NCBI GenBank assembly: GCA_024758765.1
Contig: CP101406.1
Span: 4,278,001-4,342,000, forward strand
Source of the DNA: Mycobacterium sp. SVM_VP21
Lineage (GTDB): Bacteria > Actinomycetota > Actinomycetes > Mycobacteriales > Mycobacteriaceae
DNA: 64,000 nt
Direction of reading: 5' to 3'
Under the pieces are notes generated by a model. The model was given only the letters and a program-made list of their open reading frames with translations, did not search any database and had not been told where the DNA came from. This document shows, piece after piece, positions 27,795-38,175 of this stretch. Position 1 is the first letter of the stretch. Each line of letters starts with the position of its first letter. Both the position numbers and the translations under genes were made by a program.

Positions 27795-28675
27795 TCGTCC
27801 TCCTCCTCGCGCTTGGCCGCGCGCCCACCCACCGTCCGCAGGAGTACCAGCACGGCGAACGAGATCGCCAACAACACGATCGATATCGCCGCCGCGCTGG
27901 TGTGGTCGTCGTTCTCGACCAGCGAGCGAATCCACTGTGACGACACCTCGGTCTTGCCCGGCACGGCACCGCCGATCGTCACGATCGAGCCGAACTCGGC
28001 GACGCACCGCGAAAACGCAAGGCCGGCACCGGTCAACAACACCGGCTGCAACGACGGCAGCACGACCGTCTTGAAGGTGACCAGGCGCGTTGCGCCGAGT
28101 GCCGCGGCCGCCTCCTCGACATCCCTGTCGATCTCCATCAGCACCGGCTGGACGGCACGGACCACCAGTGGCAACGTGACGAAAGCCAGTGCCATCGCGA
28201 CACCAGGTGGAGTGTGCTGCAGATGAATGCCGATCGGACTGGAGTTGCCATACAGGGCGAGCATCACCAAGCTGGTGACAATCGTGGGCAGCGCGAACGG
28301 TAGATCGATCAGCGCATCGATCACTCCTTTCCCGACGAAGTCGTCGCGCACCAACACCCAAGCGGTCGCCAGGCCGAACACCACGTCGAGCACGGTGACC
28401 AAGATCGAGATCGTCAGTGTTACGCGGAATGATTCAAGTGCCGCGTGCGAGGTGACGGCCAGCCGGAAGCCGTGCCAGCCCCTGCCGCCGGCCTGCCACG
28501 CGATGGCGACCAGCGGCAGCAGCACGATCACCGACAGCCACAGCGTGGTCACGCCGATGCGCAGCGGCGTGACGATGGACCGGCTCGGGGTGGCGGGCAG
28601 GGCAGCGGGGGCGTCGGCGGCCTCCGGGTGGTTTTGGACGCGTGGAGCCGGCTCGAGTGGAGTCGTGACAGTCAT
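27791..28675 (-). CDS. cysT: Sulfate ABC transporter permease CysT
   Basis: A 294-residue permease with six membrane helices, the EAA loop EEAAAALGATRLVTFKTVVLP and the family signature AVPGKTEVSSQWIRSLVENDD. It closely resembles M. tuberculosis CysT from memory. It pairs with CysW to form the channel for sulfate uptake; a binding protein (SubI) and ATPase (CysA) must come from elsewhere, because neither is adjacent. ATG 28675 sits directly after a small GGGT/ACCC hairpin with no strong Shine-Dalgarno. A leaderless Cys-Cys short ORF lies 104-196 nt upstream. Confidence 0.93.
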   Translation of the reverse strand: MTVTTPLEPAPRVQNHPEAADAPAALPATPSRSIVTPLRIGVTTLWLSVIVLLPLVAIAWQAGGRGWHGFRLAVTSHAALESFRVTLTISILVTVLDVVFGLATAWVLVRDDFVGKGVIDALIDLPFALPTIVTSLVMLALYGNSSPIGIHLQHTPPGVAMALAFVTLPLVVRAVQPVLMEIDRDVEEAAAALGATRLVTFKTVVLPSLQPVLLTGAGLAFSRCVAEFGSIVTIGGAVPGKTEVSSQWIRSLVENDDHTSAAAISIVLLAISFAVLVLLRTVGGRAAKREEEDE

Positions 28676-28884
28676 CGGGTGGACCCGAAAGAAGAATGCA
28701 TGCTGGCCTTCCAATGCCCGAGATGTTCGGTACCGGTCACCGAAAGTGACTACCGAGGATTCGCAAGTGGCGCGAGAGTCAGCGACAGCAGTGCAGAAAG
28801 CGCGCGAGGACACCGCGGTGGCGGCCGAACGCCCCTGCGGCGCTTGGCCCGACACGGGATGGCATCTGCATGGCGCGTAGCTTA
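28676..28884 (-). promoter_or_regulatory. Putative cysteine-responsive attenuator leader of cysTW
   Basis: The leader holds a -10 (TAAGCT, 28879-28884), a leaderless short ORF ending HCCR-stop (28779-28871), then an inverted repeat GTCAC-N5-GTGAC (28736-28750) and a small GGGT/ACCC hairpin next to the cysT start codon. In mycobacteria, leaderless polycysteine short ORFs are known cysteine-sensing attenuators of sulfur operons. The match of architecture and target genes is strong; the mechanism here is inference. Confidence 0.6.
28779..28871 (-). CDS. Leaderless short ORF with C-terminal Cys-Cys (regulatory)
   Basis: Thirty codons starting MQMPSRVGPSAAGAF and ending RFLHCCR, with TGC-TGT at codons 28-29. 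The ATG at 28871 is 7 nt from a TANNNT -10, so the transcript probably begins at the start codon without a ribosome-binding site. The coding content is otherwise unremarkable. A tandem cysteine pair near the stop is the expected sensor for ribosome stalling when Cys-tRNA is scarce. It lies upstream of the sulfate permease genes cysT-cysW on the same strand. Confidence 0.6.
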   Translation of the reverse strand: MQMPSRVGPSAAGAFGRHRGVLARFLHCCR

Positions 28885-29021
28885 AGGAAACCTGGACGGC
28901 GAAATCTTGGTCGTGCCGCGATAGGTTTTCCGGCCGGATTGCAATCTGTCGCACGTCAACAGGGCCGACATCGACGCCCGGCGGCAAAAAGTCAGCGTGA
29001 GGGAAATACCGAAGGCCGTGG

Positions 29022-29468
29022 CTACTTCCAGTCCCAGACCGACATGTCGCCTGCCGGGTAGTTCATGCAGATGTCGGTGGTGCGGGCGGCCACGCCTTTG
29101 TTGTTGAAGAACAGCTTGGCCCAGTTGGGCCAGCGCCACGACATGGTTTCGAAAAAGGCGTTGGTGGCGGTGTCCTCGGAATATTGGCGGCGGCCGGCGT
29201 AGTCCATGTCGAAGAACCAGTGGATGCGGTCTTGGGCGCCTTGCTGCTCGGCGGCGGGTTTGTTGTGGTAGTCGATCATGTAGCGCTCGTAGTAGACCGG
29301 CGCGACATCTCGGGCTGCGGCCATGATCTGTTCGGCCGAACAGGAAGTGCGCAGGATCCGGCTGGGTATCGGGTAGTCGTCGGTGGCGTCGGCGGCGACG
29401 ACACCGGCGGTGGTCACGGCGCCGAACAGGGCTGCCATGGCGATGACGAGGTGGACTGCAAGCTTCAC
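29022..29468 (-). CDS. Secreted DUF5078-type protein in mmpL operon
   Basis: A 148-residue exported protein with a signal peptide (residues 1 to ~25, MKLAVHLVIAMAALFGAVTT) and a mature domain with DDYPIPSRILRTSC, YERYMIDYHNKP and DICMNYPAGDMSVWDW, containing two cysteines that could form a disulfide. I recall this family as DUF5078, small mycobacterial secreted proteins of unknown function. ATG 29468 overlaps the mmpL stop by 4 bp, so it is the third gene of an mmpS-mmpL operon and may assist export or carry cargo in the periplasm. Confidence 0.8.
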   Translation of the reverse strand: MKLAVHLVIAMAALFGAVTTAGVVAADATDDYPIPSRILRTSCSAEQIMAAARDVAPVYYERYMIDYHNKPAAEQQGAQDRIHWFFDMDYAGRRQYSEDTATNAFFETMSWRWPNWAKLFFNNKGVAARTTDICMNYPAGDMSVWDWK

Positions 29469-32341
29469 GCCAAAACCTCCTCGGGCTGCGGCTGGACGGG
29501 TTCAGGCCACTTCGCGGGAACCGGACGCTGGCGCACCAGCTGCGGCCACCAGAACCACTTGCCCAGCAATGCCGCGATCGACGGCGTCATGAACGACCGC
29601 ACGATCAAGGTGTCGAACAACAGTCCCAGGCCGATGGTTGTGCCGATCTGCCCGAGGATCACCAAGGGGCTGAAGATGAAGGCTGCCATGGTCGCCGAGA
29701 ACACCAGACCGGCGGCGGTGACGACCGAACCGGTGCCGCCCATCGACCGGATGATGGCGGTGTTGAGGCCCGCGTGCATCTCCTCCTTGAAACGGGACAC
29801 CAACAGCAGGTTGTAGTCCGCTCCCACCGCGAGCAGCAAGATGATCGCGAGCGGCACCACGACCCAAAACAGGTGAATCCCGAAGATGTACTGCCACACC
29901 AGGACTGACAAACCCACCGATGCCCCCAGCGAGAGCACGACGGTGCCGACGATGACGAAGGCGGCGACGAGGCTGCGCGTCACAATCACCATGATCAGCA
30001 GAATGAGGGCCACGGCAGCCAACGCCGAGATCAGCAGGTCGTACTTCATCCCCTCTTGGATGTCTTTATTGGTCGAGCCGATACCCGCGACATAGATCTT
30101 GGCGTCTGACATCGGTGTCGCCTTGAGAGCGTCGAACACCGACTCCTTGATGGCGTTGATGTGCGGAATCGCCTCGGGATTGGCGGGATTGCCCTGATGG
30201 GTCACGATCATCCGGGCCGCCTTGCCGTCGGGCGACAAGAACAGCTTGAGGCCGCGCTTGAAGTCAGCGTTGTCGAAGGCCTCCGGCGGCAAGTAGAAAG
30301 TGTCATCGTTCTTGGCATCGTCGAACGCCTTGCCCATCGCAGTGGCGTTGTTCAAAGCTTCTTCGCTCTGGGTATTGATGCCGCCGGTGGTCGCAAAATT
30401 CGACAGTGTCAGGTCGCGGTTGCGCTCCTGAATCGCGATCTGCGGCGGTAACAGTGCCACCATTTGTGGTTGCAGGGCGTCGAGGTTGTCGAGACTGGCG
30501 GTGATGTTGCCGAACTTCTCGGACAGCTCCGAGATCCCGTCCAGCGAGTCGAACACTGACCGCAGCGCCCAACACATTGGAATGTCGAAGCAGTGCGGCT
30601 CCCAGTAGAAGTAGTTGCGCAGCGGGCGGAACTGGTCATCGAAATCGGCGAGTTTGTCGCGCAGCGCGTTCATCGTCGTGACGGTGTCGTGGAACGCCTC
30701 AGTTTGTTCATGGGTGACCGCAGCGCTCTGCTGCTGCAGGGCGAGCTGTTGGCGGAGTACGGCGATCGTGTTGTCGATCTCGCCGGCCTGCTTCAGCAGA
30801 TCGTTGGCTCTGTCCTTCTGGTAGTCGAGGTTCATGATCTGGCTCGCGCTCGAAGCGCTGATCTGGAATGGAATCGAGCTGTGGGTGATCGGCGTTCCGA
30901 GCGGTCGTGTGATGGACTGCACCAGTGCGACTCCCGGCGTGTGGAGCACTGCCTTGGCAACCCGTTCGAGTATCAGCATGTCGGCCGGGTTGCGCATGTC
31001 GTGATCGGTCTCGATCATCACCAACTCGGGATTGATCCGCGCTTCGGTGAAGTGGCGTTCGGCGGCTTCCATTCCGACGACACCGGGCGCGCTGTCCGGG
31101 ATATAGGGCCGGTTGTCGTAGCTGGTCTGGTAGCCGGGCAACGCGAACACGCCGATGAGCGCAATCATGCCGGTGACCACCAGGATCGGCCCGGGCCAGC
31201 GCACGATGGCGGTGCCGATCTTGCGCCAACCCCGCGTCCGTTGAGCGACCTTGGGTTCCATCAGTCCGAACCGGGTGGCGATCAACAACACGGCGGGCCC
31301 CAACGTCAGGGCGGCCGCCAAGGTCACGAGAACACCGATGGCAGCCGGTATCCCGAGTGTCTGGAAATAGGGGAGGCGGGTGAAGCCCATGCACGCGACT
31401 GCGCCGGCGATGGTCAATCCCGATCCGACCATGACGTGAACGGTGCCGCGCCACATGTCGTGGTAGGCGGCGATCCGGTCCATCCCCTTGCCGCGCGCCT
31501 CTTGGTAGCGGCCGACGACGAAGATCGCATAGTCGGTGCCGGCCGCAATAGCCAAGAGCGTCAAGAGATTCGTCGCGTAGGTGGACAGCCCGATGACGCC
31601 GGCGTGGGCGAGCATCGCCACGGAGCCGCGGGCCGCCGCCAGTTCGATGGCCACCGTCAGCAAGACGATCGCCATGGTGGCCAGCGAGCGGTAGACGAAC
31701 AGCAGCATGATGCCGATGACCAGGAAGGTGATGGCGGTGACTTCGTTGGTGCCGGCGCTGCCGACCTCGAAGTTGTCGGTCACCAGCGGTGACGCGCCGG
31801 TAACGTAGGCCTTGATGCCGGCCGGCGGTGGCGTGGCGTCGACGATCTTGCGGACGGCGTCGACGGATTCGTTCGACATCGCCTCGCCCTGGTTGCCGCG
31901 GAGATAGATCTGGGTGAGGGCCGCCTTGCCGTCTTTGCTCTGTGAGCCGCCGGCGGTCAGCGGGTCACCCCAGAAGTCCTGGACGTGCTCGACGTGCTCG
32001 GTGTCGGCCTGCAGCTTGCGCACCAGGCCGTCGTAGTAGGTGTGTGCCTCGGGGCCTAGCGGCTGATCGCCCTCGAGCACGATCATGGCCGCACTGTCGG
32101 AATCGAATTCGTCGAAGACCTGCCCGATGTGCCGCATCGCGAGAATGCCCGGCGCGTCGGGCGCATTCATTCCGACCGAGCGTTCCCACCCGACAACTTC
32201 CAGCTGGGGTGTGGTGGCGTTCGTGATGGCGGCGATGGCGATCCAGATCAACAGGATCGGTACGGACAACCTCCGGATGAGCCGCGCCGGAAGAGTGCCT
32301 TCGGACGTACCGTGGGCGGTATCGGTGTGCTGGCCGCTCAT
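29465..32341 (-). CDS. mmpL: MmpL-family RND transporter
   Basis: A 958-residue RND lipid/siderophore exporter, paralogous along its full length to the MmpL at 3196. Both proton-relay motifs are intact (GTDYAIFVVGRYQEAR and GADYNLLLVSRFKEE). The second periplasmic domain has Gln-rich coiled-coil stretches and the HCFDIPMC cysteine pair. The C-terminal tail is Pro/Glu-rich (WPEPVQPQPEEVLA). ATG 32341 overlaps the mmpS stop (ATGA). Cargo is unknown; MmpS-coupled members export glycopeptidolipids, siderophores or drugs. Confidence 0.95.
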   Translation of the reverse strand: MSGQHTDTAHGTSEGTLPARLIRRLSVPILLIWIAIAAITNATTPQLEVVGWERSVGMNAPDAPGILAMRHIGQVFDEFDSDSAAMIVLEGDQPLGPEAHTYYDGLVRKLQADTEHVEHVQDFWGDPLTAGGSQSKDGKAALTQIYLRGNQGEAMSNESVDAVRKIVDATPPPAGIKAYVTGASPLVTDNFEVGSAGTNEVTAITFLVIGIMLLFVYRSLATMAIVLLTVAIELAAARGSVAMLAHAGVIGLSTYATNLLTLLAIAAGTDYAIFVVGRYQEARGKGMDRIAAYHDMWRGTVHVMVGSGLTIAGAVACMGFTRLPYFQTLGIPAAIGVLVTLAAALTLGPAVLLIATRFGLMEPKVAQRTRGWRKIGTAIVRWPGPILVVTGMIALIGVFALPGYQTSYDNRPYIPDSAPGVVGMEAAERHFTEARINPELVMIETDHDMRNPADMLILERVAKAVLHTPGVALVQSITRPLGTPITHSSIPFQISASSASQIMNLDYQKDRANDLLKQAGEIDNTIAVLRQQLALQQQSAAVTHEQTEAFHDTVTTMNALRDKLADFDDQFRPLRNYFYWEPHCFDIPMCWALRSVFDSLDGISELSEKFGNITASLDNLDALQPQMVALLPPQIAIQERNRDLTLSNFATTGGINTQSEEALNNATAMGKAFDDAKNDDTFYLPPEAFDNADFKRGLKLFLSPDGKAARMIVTHQGNPANPEAIPHINAIKESVFDALKATPMSDAKIYVAGIGSTNKDIQEGMKYDLLISALAAVALILLIMVIVTRSLVAAFVIVGTVVLSLGASVGLSVLVWQYIFGIHLFWVVVPLAIILLLAVGADYNLLLVSRFKEEMHAGLNTAIIRSMGGTGSVVTAAGLVFSATMAAFIFSPLVILGQIGTTIGLGLLFDTLIVRSFMTPSIAALLGKWFWWPQLVRQRPVPAKWPEPVQPQPEEVLA

Positions 32342-32784
32342 GCGGTCTTGTCCAGGCACGCGATGTATCCGTTCACGTGGTTGGTGGACCTTTCGTCGGT
32401 GACGATGCCGTTGACCGTGATGCGGCAGCCGATGGTGTTGCCGTCACCCTGTGCGCGAAGGTCGGCGTACATCGTCGGGTCGTCGGTGGTCAGCGTCTGC
32501 GACCACGGCAGTGGGATGTTTTCGACGCGCTGAGGCTGAGCGTTGATGTCCAGGAAGTTGATGGTGGCGACCGATCCGGGTGAACCGAACACCTCGAACA
32601 ACACCTGTTTGGGGTTGTAGCCGGTGTTCTCCAGGGCCTCTGAGCCGGGTCTCGACACCTCGTTGTTCGAGCCGAAGATGCCGCGTAGTCGGTCGACACT
32701 GAACCCGACCAGAGCGACCACCACGACTACCACGAGCGCCACCCACTGCCGGCGCACCAATTGGGTGACCGAAAACTTGCTCAA
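32338..32784 (-). CDS. mmpS: MmpS-family membrane accessory protein
   Basis: A 148-residue protein with an N-terminal helix (~14-34) and a periplasmic domain with the conserved cysteines in IGCRITVNG and YIACLDK. It has the same length as the MmpS at 2753 and is clearly paralogous. The likely start is TTG 32784, preceded by GAAAGG at 7 nt. It is first in the mmpS-mmpL-DUF5078 operon and divergent from a TetR gene. Confidence 0.9.
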   Translation of the reverse strand: MSKFSVTQLVRRQWVALVVVVVVALVGFSVDRLRGIFGSNNEVSRPGSEALENTGYNPKQVLFEVFGSPGSVATINFLDINAQPQRVENIPLPWSQTLTTDDPTMYADLRAQGDGNTIGCRITVNGIVTDERSTNHVNGYIACLDKTA

Positions 32785-32853
32785 ACCAAAGCCTTTCGAC
32801 GCCGCGCTGACGATCTCGCCGAATGCGATGCGGTGAGATTGTCACGTAGCATG

Positions 32854-32874
32854 GAACGGTACGGTACCGTGCTG
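32854..32874. promoter_or_regulatory. TetR operator in divergent mmpS/tetR region
   Basis: The sequence GAACGGTACGGTACCGTG with a central perfect palindrome ACGGTACCGT (32861-32870) matches the operator at 2685-2705 in 17 of 21 positions by eye. It lies between the start codons of mmpS (32784) and tetR (32937), where binding could control both. The neighbouring TetR proteins have very similar recognition helices. Confidence 0.65.
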
Positions 32875-32936
32875 ATGGATCGCAACTTGCTTGACATCTG
32901 CGCAAATGGCTGCTCTCGCGAAACAACCGCGGTGCG

Positions 32937-33563
32937 GTGGGTAAGGAGACGACGATTTCCCAAGACCGTGGCGACGACTCAGGGTGCCCGTGGAGTGAGC
33001 GGGAGGCCGAACTACTGGCGATCACGCTGGAGCTGTTGCAGGAGCATGGATACGACCGACTCACCGTCGAAGCCGTGGCGATCAGGGCCAAGGCCAGTAA
33101 GGCCACGATGTACCGGCGTTGGCCGACGAAGGCTGACCTGGTGCTCGCCGCGTTCATCGAAGGCACTCGCGCGTCGGCCGCGCCGCCCAATACCGGCTCG
33201 CTGCGGGGTGACTTGTTGGAGATCGGCCACTGGACCTGTGGGCAAGCGCTGGAACACATGCGCACCATGCGCGCAGTGCTGAACGAAATGTCTCACAGCC
33301 CCGCCTTGCAGGAGGCGATGCAGCAGAAATTCATCCAGCATCGCAACCTCGTGATGGACGCCGTACTGGCCGATGCCGTGGCGCGCGGTGAGATCGAGGC
33401 CTCGGCGATCAATCAGGAGATCTACGACCTATTGCCGGGCTACCTGGTGTTCCGGGCGCTGGTTTCCGATCGGCCGCCGACGCAGAAAACAGTCCGTGTG
33501 GTAGTCGACGACGTGCTGCTGCCCAGTCTGCGGGCCAAGGGGCGAGAGCAACGGCCGACTTAG
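32937..33563 (+). CDS. TetR-family regulator divergent from mmpS-mmpL
   Basis: A 208-residue TetR regulator with its helix-turn-helix at residues ~33-75 (LTVEAVAIRAKASKATMYRR, then WPTKADLV), closely similar to the paralogue at 2043. It is divergent from mmpS, with a palindromic operator in the 152-bp gap, so it probably represses the mmpL operon and itself. The start is uncertain: GTG 32937 begins the frame, but an AAGGAG motif lies just inside it, so initiation slightly downstream at a non-canonical codon is possible. Confidence 0.88.
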   Translation: MGKETTISQDRGDDSGCPWSEREAELLAITLELLQEHGYDRLTVEAVAIRAKASKATMYRRWPTKADLVLAAFIEGTRASAAPPNTGSLRGDLLEIGHWTCGQALEHMRTMRAVLNEMSHSPALQEAMQQKFIQHRNLVMDAVLADAVARGEIEASAINQEIYDLLPGYLVFRALVSDRPPTQKTVRVVVDDVLLPSLRAKGREQRPT

Positions 33564-33583
33564 CCACCGTCCGGCAGTCGCAA

Positions 33584-35251
<1,668 letters not shown>

Positions 35252-35326
35252 ACCCCGACATTAGCGGCGGGTCGCAGTCGTCGGTGCGGCGCCGGACGTT
35301 ACAGCCGTGGCCGCAAGCGCGGCGGG

Positions 35327-35590
35327 CTAGTGACCGAGCCGGCCGCGGCCGAGCCGCAGCAACAACATCGCCAGGTCCTTGCCGTCCTGGCCGAGCTCGC
35401 TGTAGCGCTCGAGCACCTTCATCTCGCGACTGTGCACCAGGCGGGTGCCGCCGGACGCCATCCGGGCCTTGCCGATCTCCTGTGAGATCTCGGTGCGGCG
35501 CTTCACCGCGGCCAAGATCTCAGCATCGAGCCGGTCGATCTCGTGGCGCAGCTCATCAATGTCGGGCAGCTGTTGAGGTTGGGCAGACAT
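35327..35590 (-). CDS. Chorismate mutase (AroQ-delta type)
   Basis: An 87-residue all-helical chorismate mutase converting chorismate to prephenate for Phe/Tyr synthesis. It matches the short cytosolic mycobacterial type (Rv0948c), which needs partnership with DAHP synthase for full activity. Active-site features include RHEIDRLDAEILAAVKRRTE and the C-terminal GRGRLGH tail used for the interaction. ATG 35590 is preceded by GGAG at 8 nt. It is divergent from uvrD1. Confidence 0.95.
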   Translation of the reverse strand: MSAQPQQLPDIDELRHEIDRLDAEILAAVKRRTEISQEIGKARMASGGTRLVHSREMKVLERYSELGQDGKDLAMLLLRLGRGRLGH

Positions 35591-35661
35591 GATCAAAACT
35601 CCAGGTTCTCGCTGTTGGTGGTTTCTGGTCCCATCGGCGATCCGGCCTCACACAACAGACG

Positions 35662-35693
35662 AGCCCCGGGTCGGCGAAGCGGACCGCGGGGCT
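35662..35693. other. GC-rich stem-loop between chorismate mutase and uvrD1
   Basis: AGCCCCG (35662-35668) pairs with CGGGGCT (35687-35693), with GGTC/GACC extending the stem. There is no T-run, so it is not a canonical terminator. It could be a leader hairpin of the chorismate mutase transcript or a transcriptional insulator. Confidence 0.3.
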
Positions 35694-35835
35694 TGGCGTT
35701 GCAGCTAAACCACGGGCACCGCTGACCGGTACCCGTAGAAAAATCGACGCTGCATGTCGAGCACGAACCGAGTCTGCCACTAAGGGCAGTGCCAGCGCAA
35801 AGACTGTCGCCGGGCGGCGGTACGTTGGGAACGCT

Positions 35836-38166
35836 ATGAGCTTGCACGCCACTTCGCAGACCGATCACCTCCTCGATGGGCTCAACCCGCAGCAGCGGCG
35901 CGCCGTGCTGCACGAGGGTTCCCCGCTATTGATCGTGGCCGGAGCCGGCTCGGGCAAGACCGCGGTGCTGACCCGGCGCATCGCCTATCTGTTGGCCGCC
36001 CGCGACGTCGGGGTGGGCCAGATCCTGGCGATCACCTTCACCAACAAGGCCGCCGCCGAGATGCGTGAGCGGGTGTCGAGTCTCGTCGGACCCCGGGCCA
36101 GGGTGATGTGGGTATCGACCTTTCACTCCACCTGCGTGCGGATCCTGCGTAACCAGGCCTCGGTGGTTCCCGGTCTGAACTCGAATTTCTCGATCTATGA
36201 CGCCGACGATTCGCGGCGGCTGCTGCTGATGATCGGCCGAGACATGGGCCTGGACGTCAAACGGCACTCGCCGCGGTTGCTGGCCAACGCGATTTCCAAC
36301 CTGAAGAACGAACTGATCGACCCGGACCGGGCGCTGGCCGAGCTCACCGAGAGCTCCGATGACCTGAGCCGGGTGGTGGCAGCGGTGTATGGCGAGTACC
36401 AGCGCCGGCTGCGGTCGGCCAACGCGCTGGACTTCGACGACCTGATCGGTGAGACGGTCGCGATTCTGCAGGCGTTCCCGGAGATCGCCGCGCACTATCG
36501 GCGCCGATTCCGGCACATCCTGGTCGACGAGTATCAGGACACCAACCATGCCCAGTACATGTTGGTGCGCGAGCTGGCCGGCCATTCCGTTGAAGGCGGG
36601 CAGGGCGGCGCGGACGCCGCCGAGCTGCCGCCCGCGGAACTGTGCGTGGTCGGTGACGCCGATCAGTCGATCTACGCCTTCCGCGGCGCGACCATCCGCA
36701 ACATCGAGGACTTCGAGCGCGACTACCCCGACGCGACCACCATCCTGTTGGAACAGAACTACCGCTCCACTCAGAACATCCTCTCGGCAGCCAATGCGGT
36801 GATCGCCTACAACTCCGGGCGCCGGGAGAAACGACTGTGGACCGACGCCGGTGACGGCGAGCTGATCGTCGGCTACGTCGCCGACAACGAACACGACGAG
36901 GCACGGTTCGTCGCGCAGGAGATCGACGCGCTGACCGATGCGGGCGCGATCAACTACAGCGACGTCGCGGTGTTCTACCGCACCAACAACGCGTCGCGGT
37001 CGCTGGAAGAGGTGTTCATCCGCAGCGGCATCCCGTACAAAGTCGTTGGCGGCGTGCGCTTCTACGAACGCAAAGAGATCCGCGACATCATCGCCTACCT
37101 GCGGGTGCTCGACAACCCCGGCGACGCGGTGAGCTTGCGGCGCATCCTCAACACCCCGCGCCGCGGTATCGGCGATCGTGCGGAGGCCTGCGTCTCGGTG
37201 CACGCGGAGAACGCTGGCACCGGATTCGCCGCCGCCCTGGCTGCCGCCGCCGAGGGTGGCGTGCCGATGCTCAACAGTCGTTCGCAGAACGCGATCGCCG
37301 CCTTCGTGGCAATGCTCGAGGAGTTGCGGGCGCACCTGAACACCGGCGACGACGACCTCGGTGGTCTGGTGGAGTTGGTGCTGGACCGCACCGGCTACCG
37401 TACCGAGCTGGAGGCCTCGAACGATCCGCAGGATCTGGCCCGCCTGGACAACATCAACGAACTCGTCAGCGTCGCACACGAATTCAGCATTGACCGGGCA
37501 AACGCGCTTGCCGACCAGGATGGCACCCCCGAGGAGGAGGACGTGCCAGACGTCGGTGTGCTGGCGGCGTTTTTGGAGCGGGTCTCGCTGATCGCCGACA
37601 CCGACGAGATCCCCGAGCACGGGGCAGGCATGGTCACCCTGATGACGTTGCACACCGCCAAGGGGCTGGAGTTCCCGGTGGTGTTCGTCGTCGGCTGGGA
37701 GGACGGCATGTTCCCGCACATGCGCTCGCTGGGGGACGCCCGCGAGCTGTCCGAGGAACGCCGGCTGGCCTACGTCGGCCTGACTCGGGCGCGGCAACGG
37801 CTGTACCTGAGCCGGGCCAAGGTGCGTTCGTCGTGGGGCCAGCCCATGTTGAACCCGGAGTCGCGATTCCTGCGGGAGATCCCGCAGCAGCTCATCGACT
37901 GGCGACGGACCGACGTCACCGCCTCACCGAGCGCCCCGGTCAGTGGTGCCGGCTGCTTCGGTACGCCGCGCCCGGCACCGAGCCGGTCGGGCAACCGGCC
38001 GCTGCTGGTGTTGGCGCCCGGGGATCGGGTATCGCACGACAAGTACGGCCTGGGCCGGGTGGAGGAAGTCTCCGGAGTGGGGGAGTCGGCGACGTCGCTG
38101 ATCGACTTCGGCAGTTCCGGGCGGGTCAAGCTGATGCACAACCACGCGCCGGTGACCAAGCTTTAG
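35836..38166 (+). CDS. uvrD1: ATP-dependent DNA helicase UvrD1 (PcrA-like)
   Basis: A 776-residue superfamily 1 helicase acting in nucleotide excision repair and, in mycobacteria, stimulated by Ku. Motifs in order: AGAGSGKTAVLTRRI (Walker A, ~residues 36-50), VDEYQDTN (Walker B), VGDADQSIYAFRGA (III), QNYRST (IV), TLHTAKGLEFPVVF (V) and LAYVGLTRARQRLYL (VI). The C-terminal Tudor-like tail (GDRVSHDKYGLGRVEEVSG) is the part implicated in protein contacts. TACGTT at 35821-35826 could be the -10, leaving a leader of only a few nucleotides. It corresponds to Rv0949. Confidence 0.97.
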   Translation: MSLHATSQTDHLLDGLNPQQRRAVLHEGSPLLIVAGAGSGKTAVLTRRIAYLLAARDVGVGQILAITFTNKAAAEMRERVSSLVGPRARVMWVSTFHSTCVRILRNQASVVPGLNSNFSIYDADDSRRLLLMIGRDMGLDVKRHSPRLLANAISNLKNELIDPDRALAELTESSDDLSRVVAAVYGEYQRRLRSANALDFDDLIGETVAILQAFPEIAAHYRRRFRHILVDEYQDTNHAQYMLVRELAGHSVEGGQGGADAAELPPAELCVVGDADQSIYAFRGATIRNIEDFERDYPDATTILLEQNYRSTQNILSAANAVIAYNSGRREKRLWTDAGDGELIVGYVADNEHDEARFVAQEIDALTDAGAINYSDVAVFYRTNNASRSLEEVFIRSGIPYKVVGGVRFYERKEIRDIIAYLRVLDNPGDAVSLRRILNTPRRGIGDRAEACVSVHAENAGTGFAAALAAAAEGGVPMLNSRSQNAIAAFVAMLEELRAHLNTGDDDLGGLVELVLDRTGYRTELEASNDPQDLARLDNINELVSVAHEFSIDRANALADQDGTPEEEDVPDVGVLAAFLERVSLIADTDEIPEHGAGMVTLMTLHTAKGLEFPVVFVVGWEDGMFPHMRSLGDARELSEERRLAYVGLTRARQRLYLSRAKVRSSWGQPMLNPESRFLREIPQQLIDWRRTDVTASPSAPVSGAGCFGTPRPAPSRSGNRPLLVLAPGDRVSHDKYGLGRVEEVSGVGESATSLIDFGSSGRVKLMHNHAPVTKL

Positions 38167-38175
38167 TGGGTCGCT

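Noticed and set aside
32891..32896. Perfect TTGACA -35 hexamer before the TetR gene
   Set aside because: No TANNNT -10 at 16-19 bp downstream, so no promoter is called from it.
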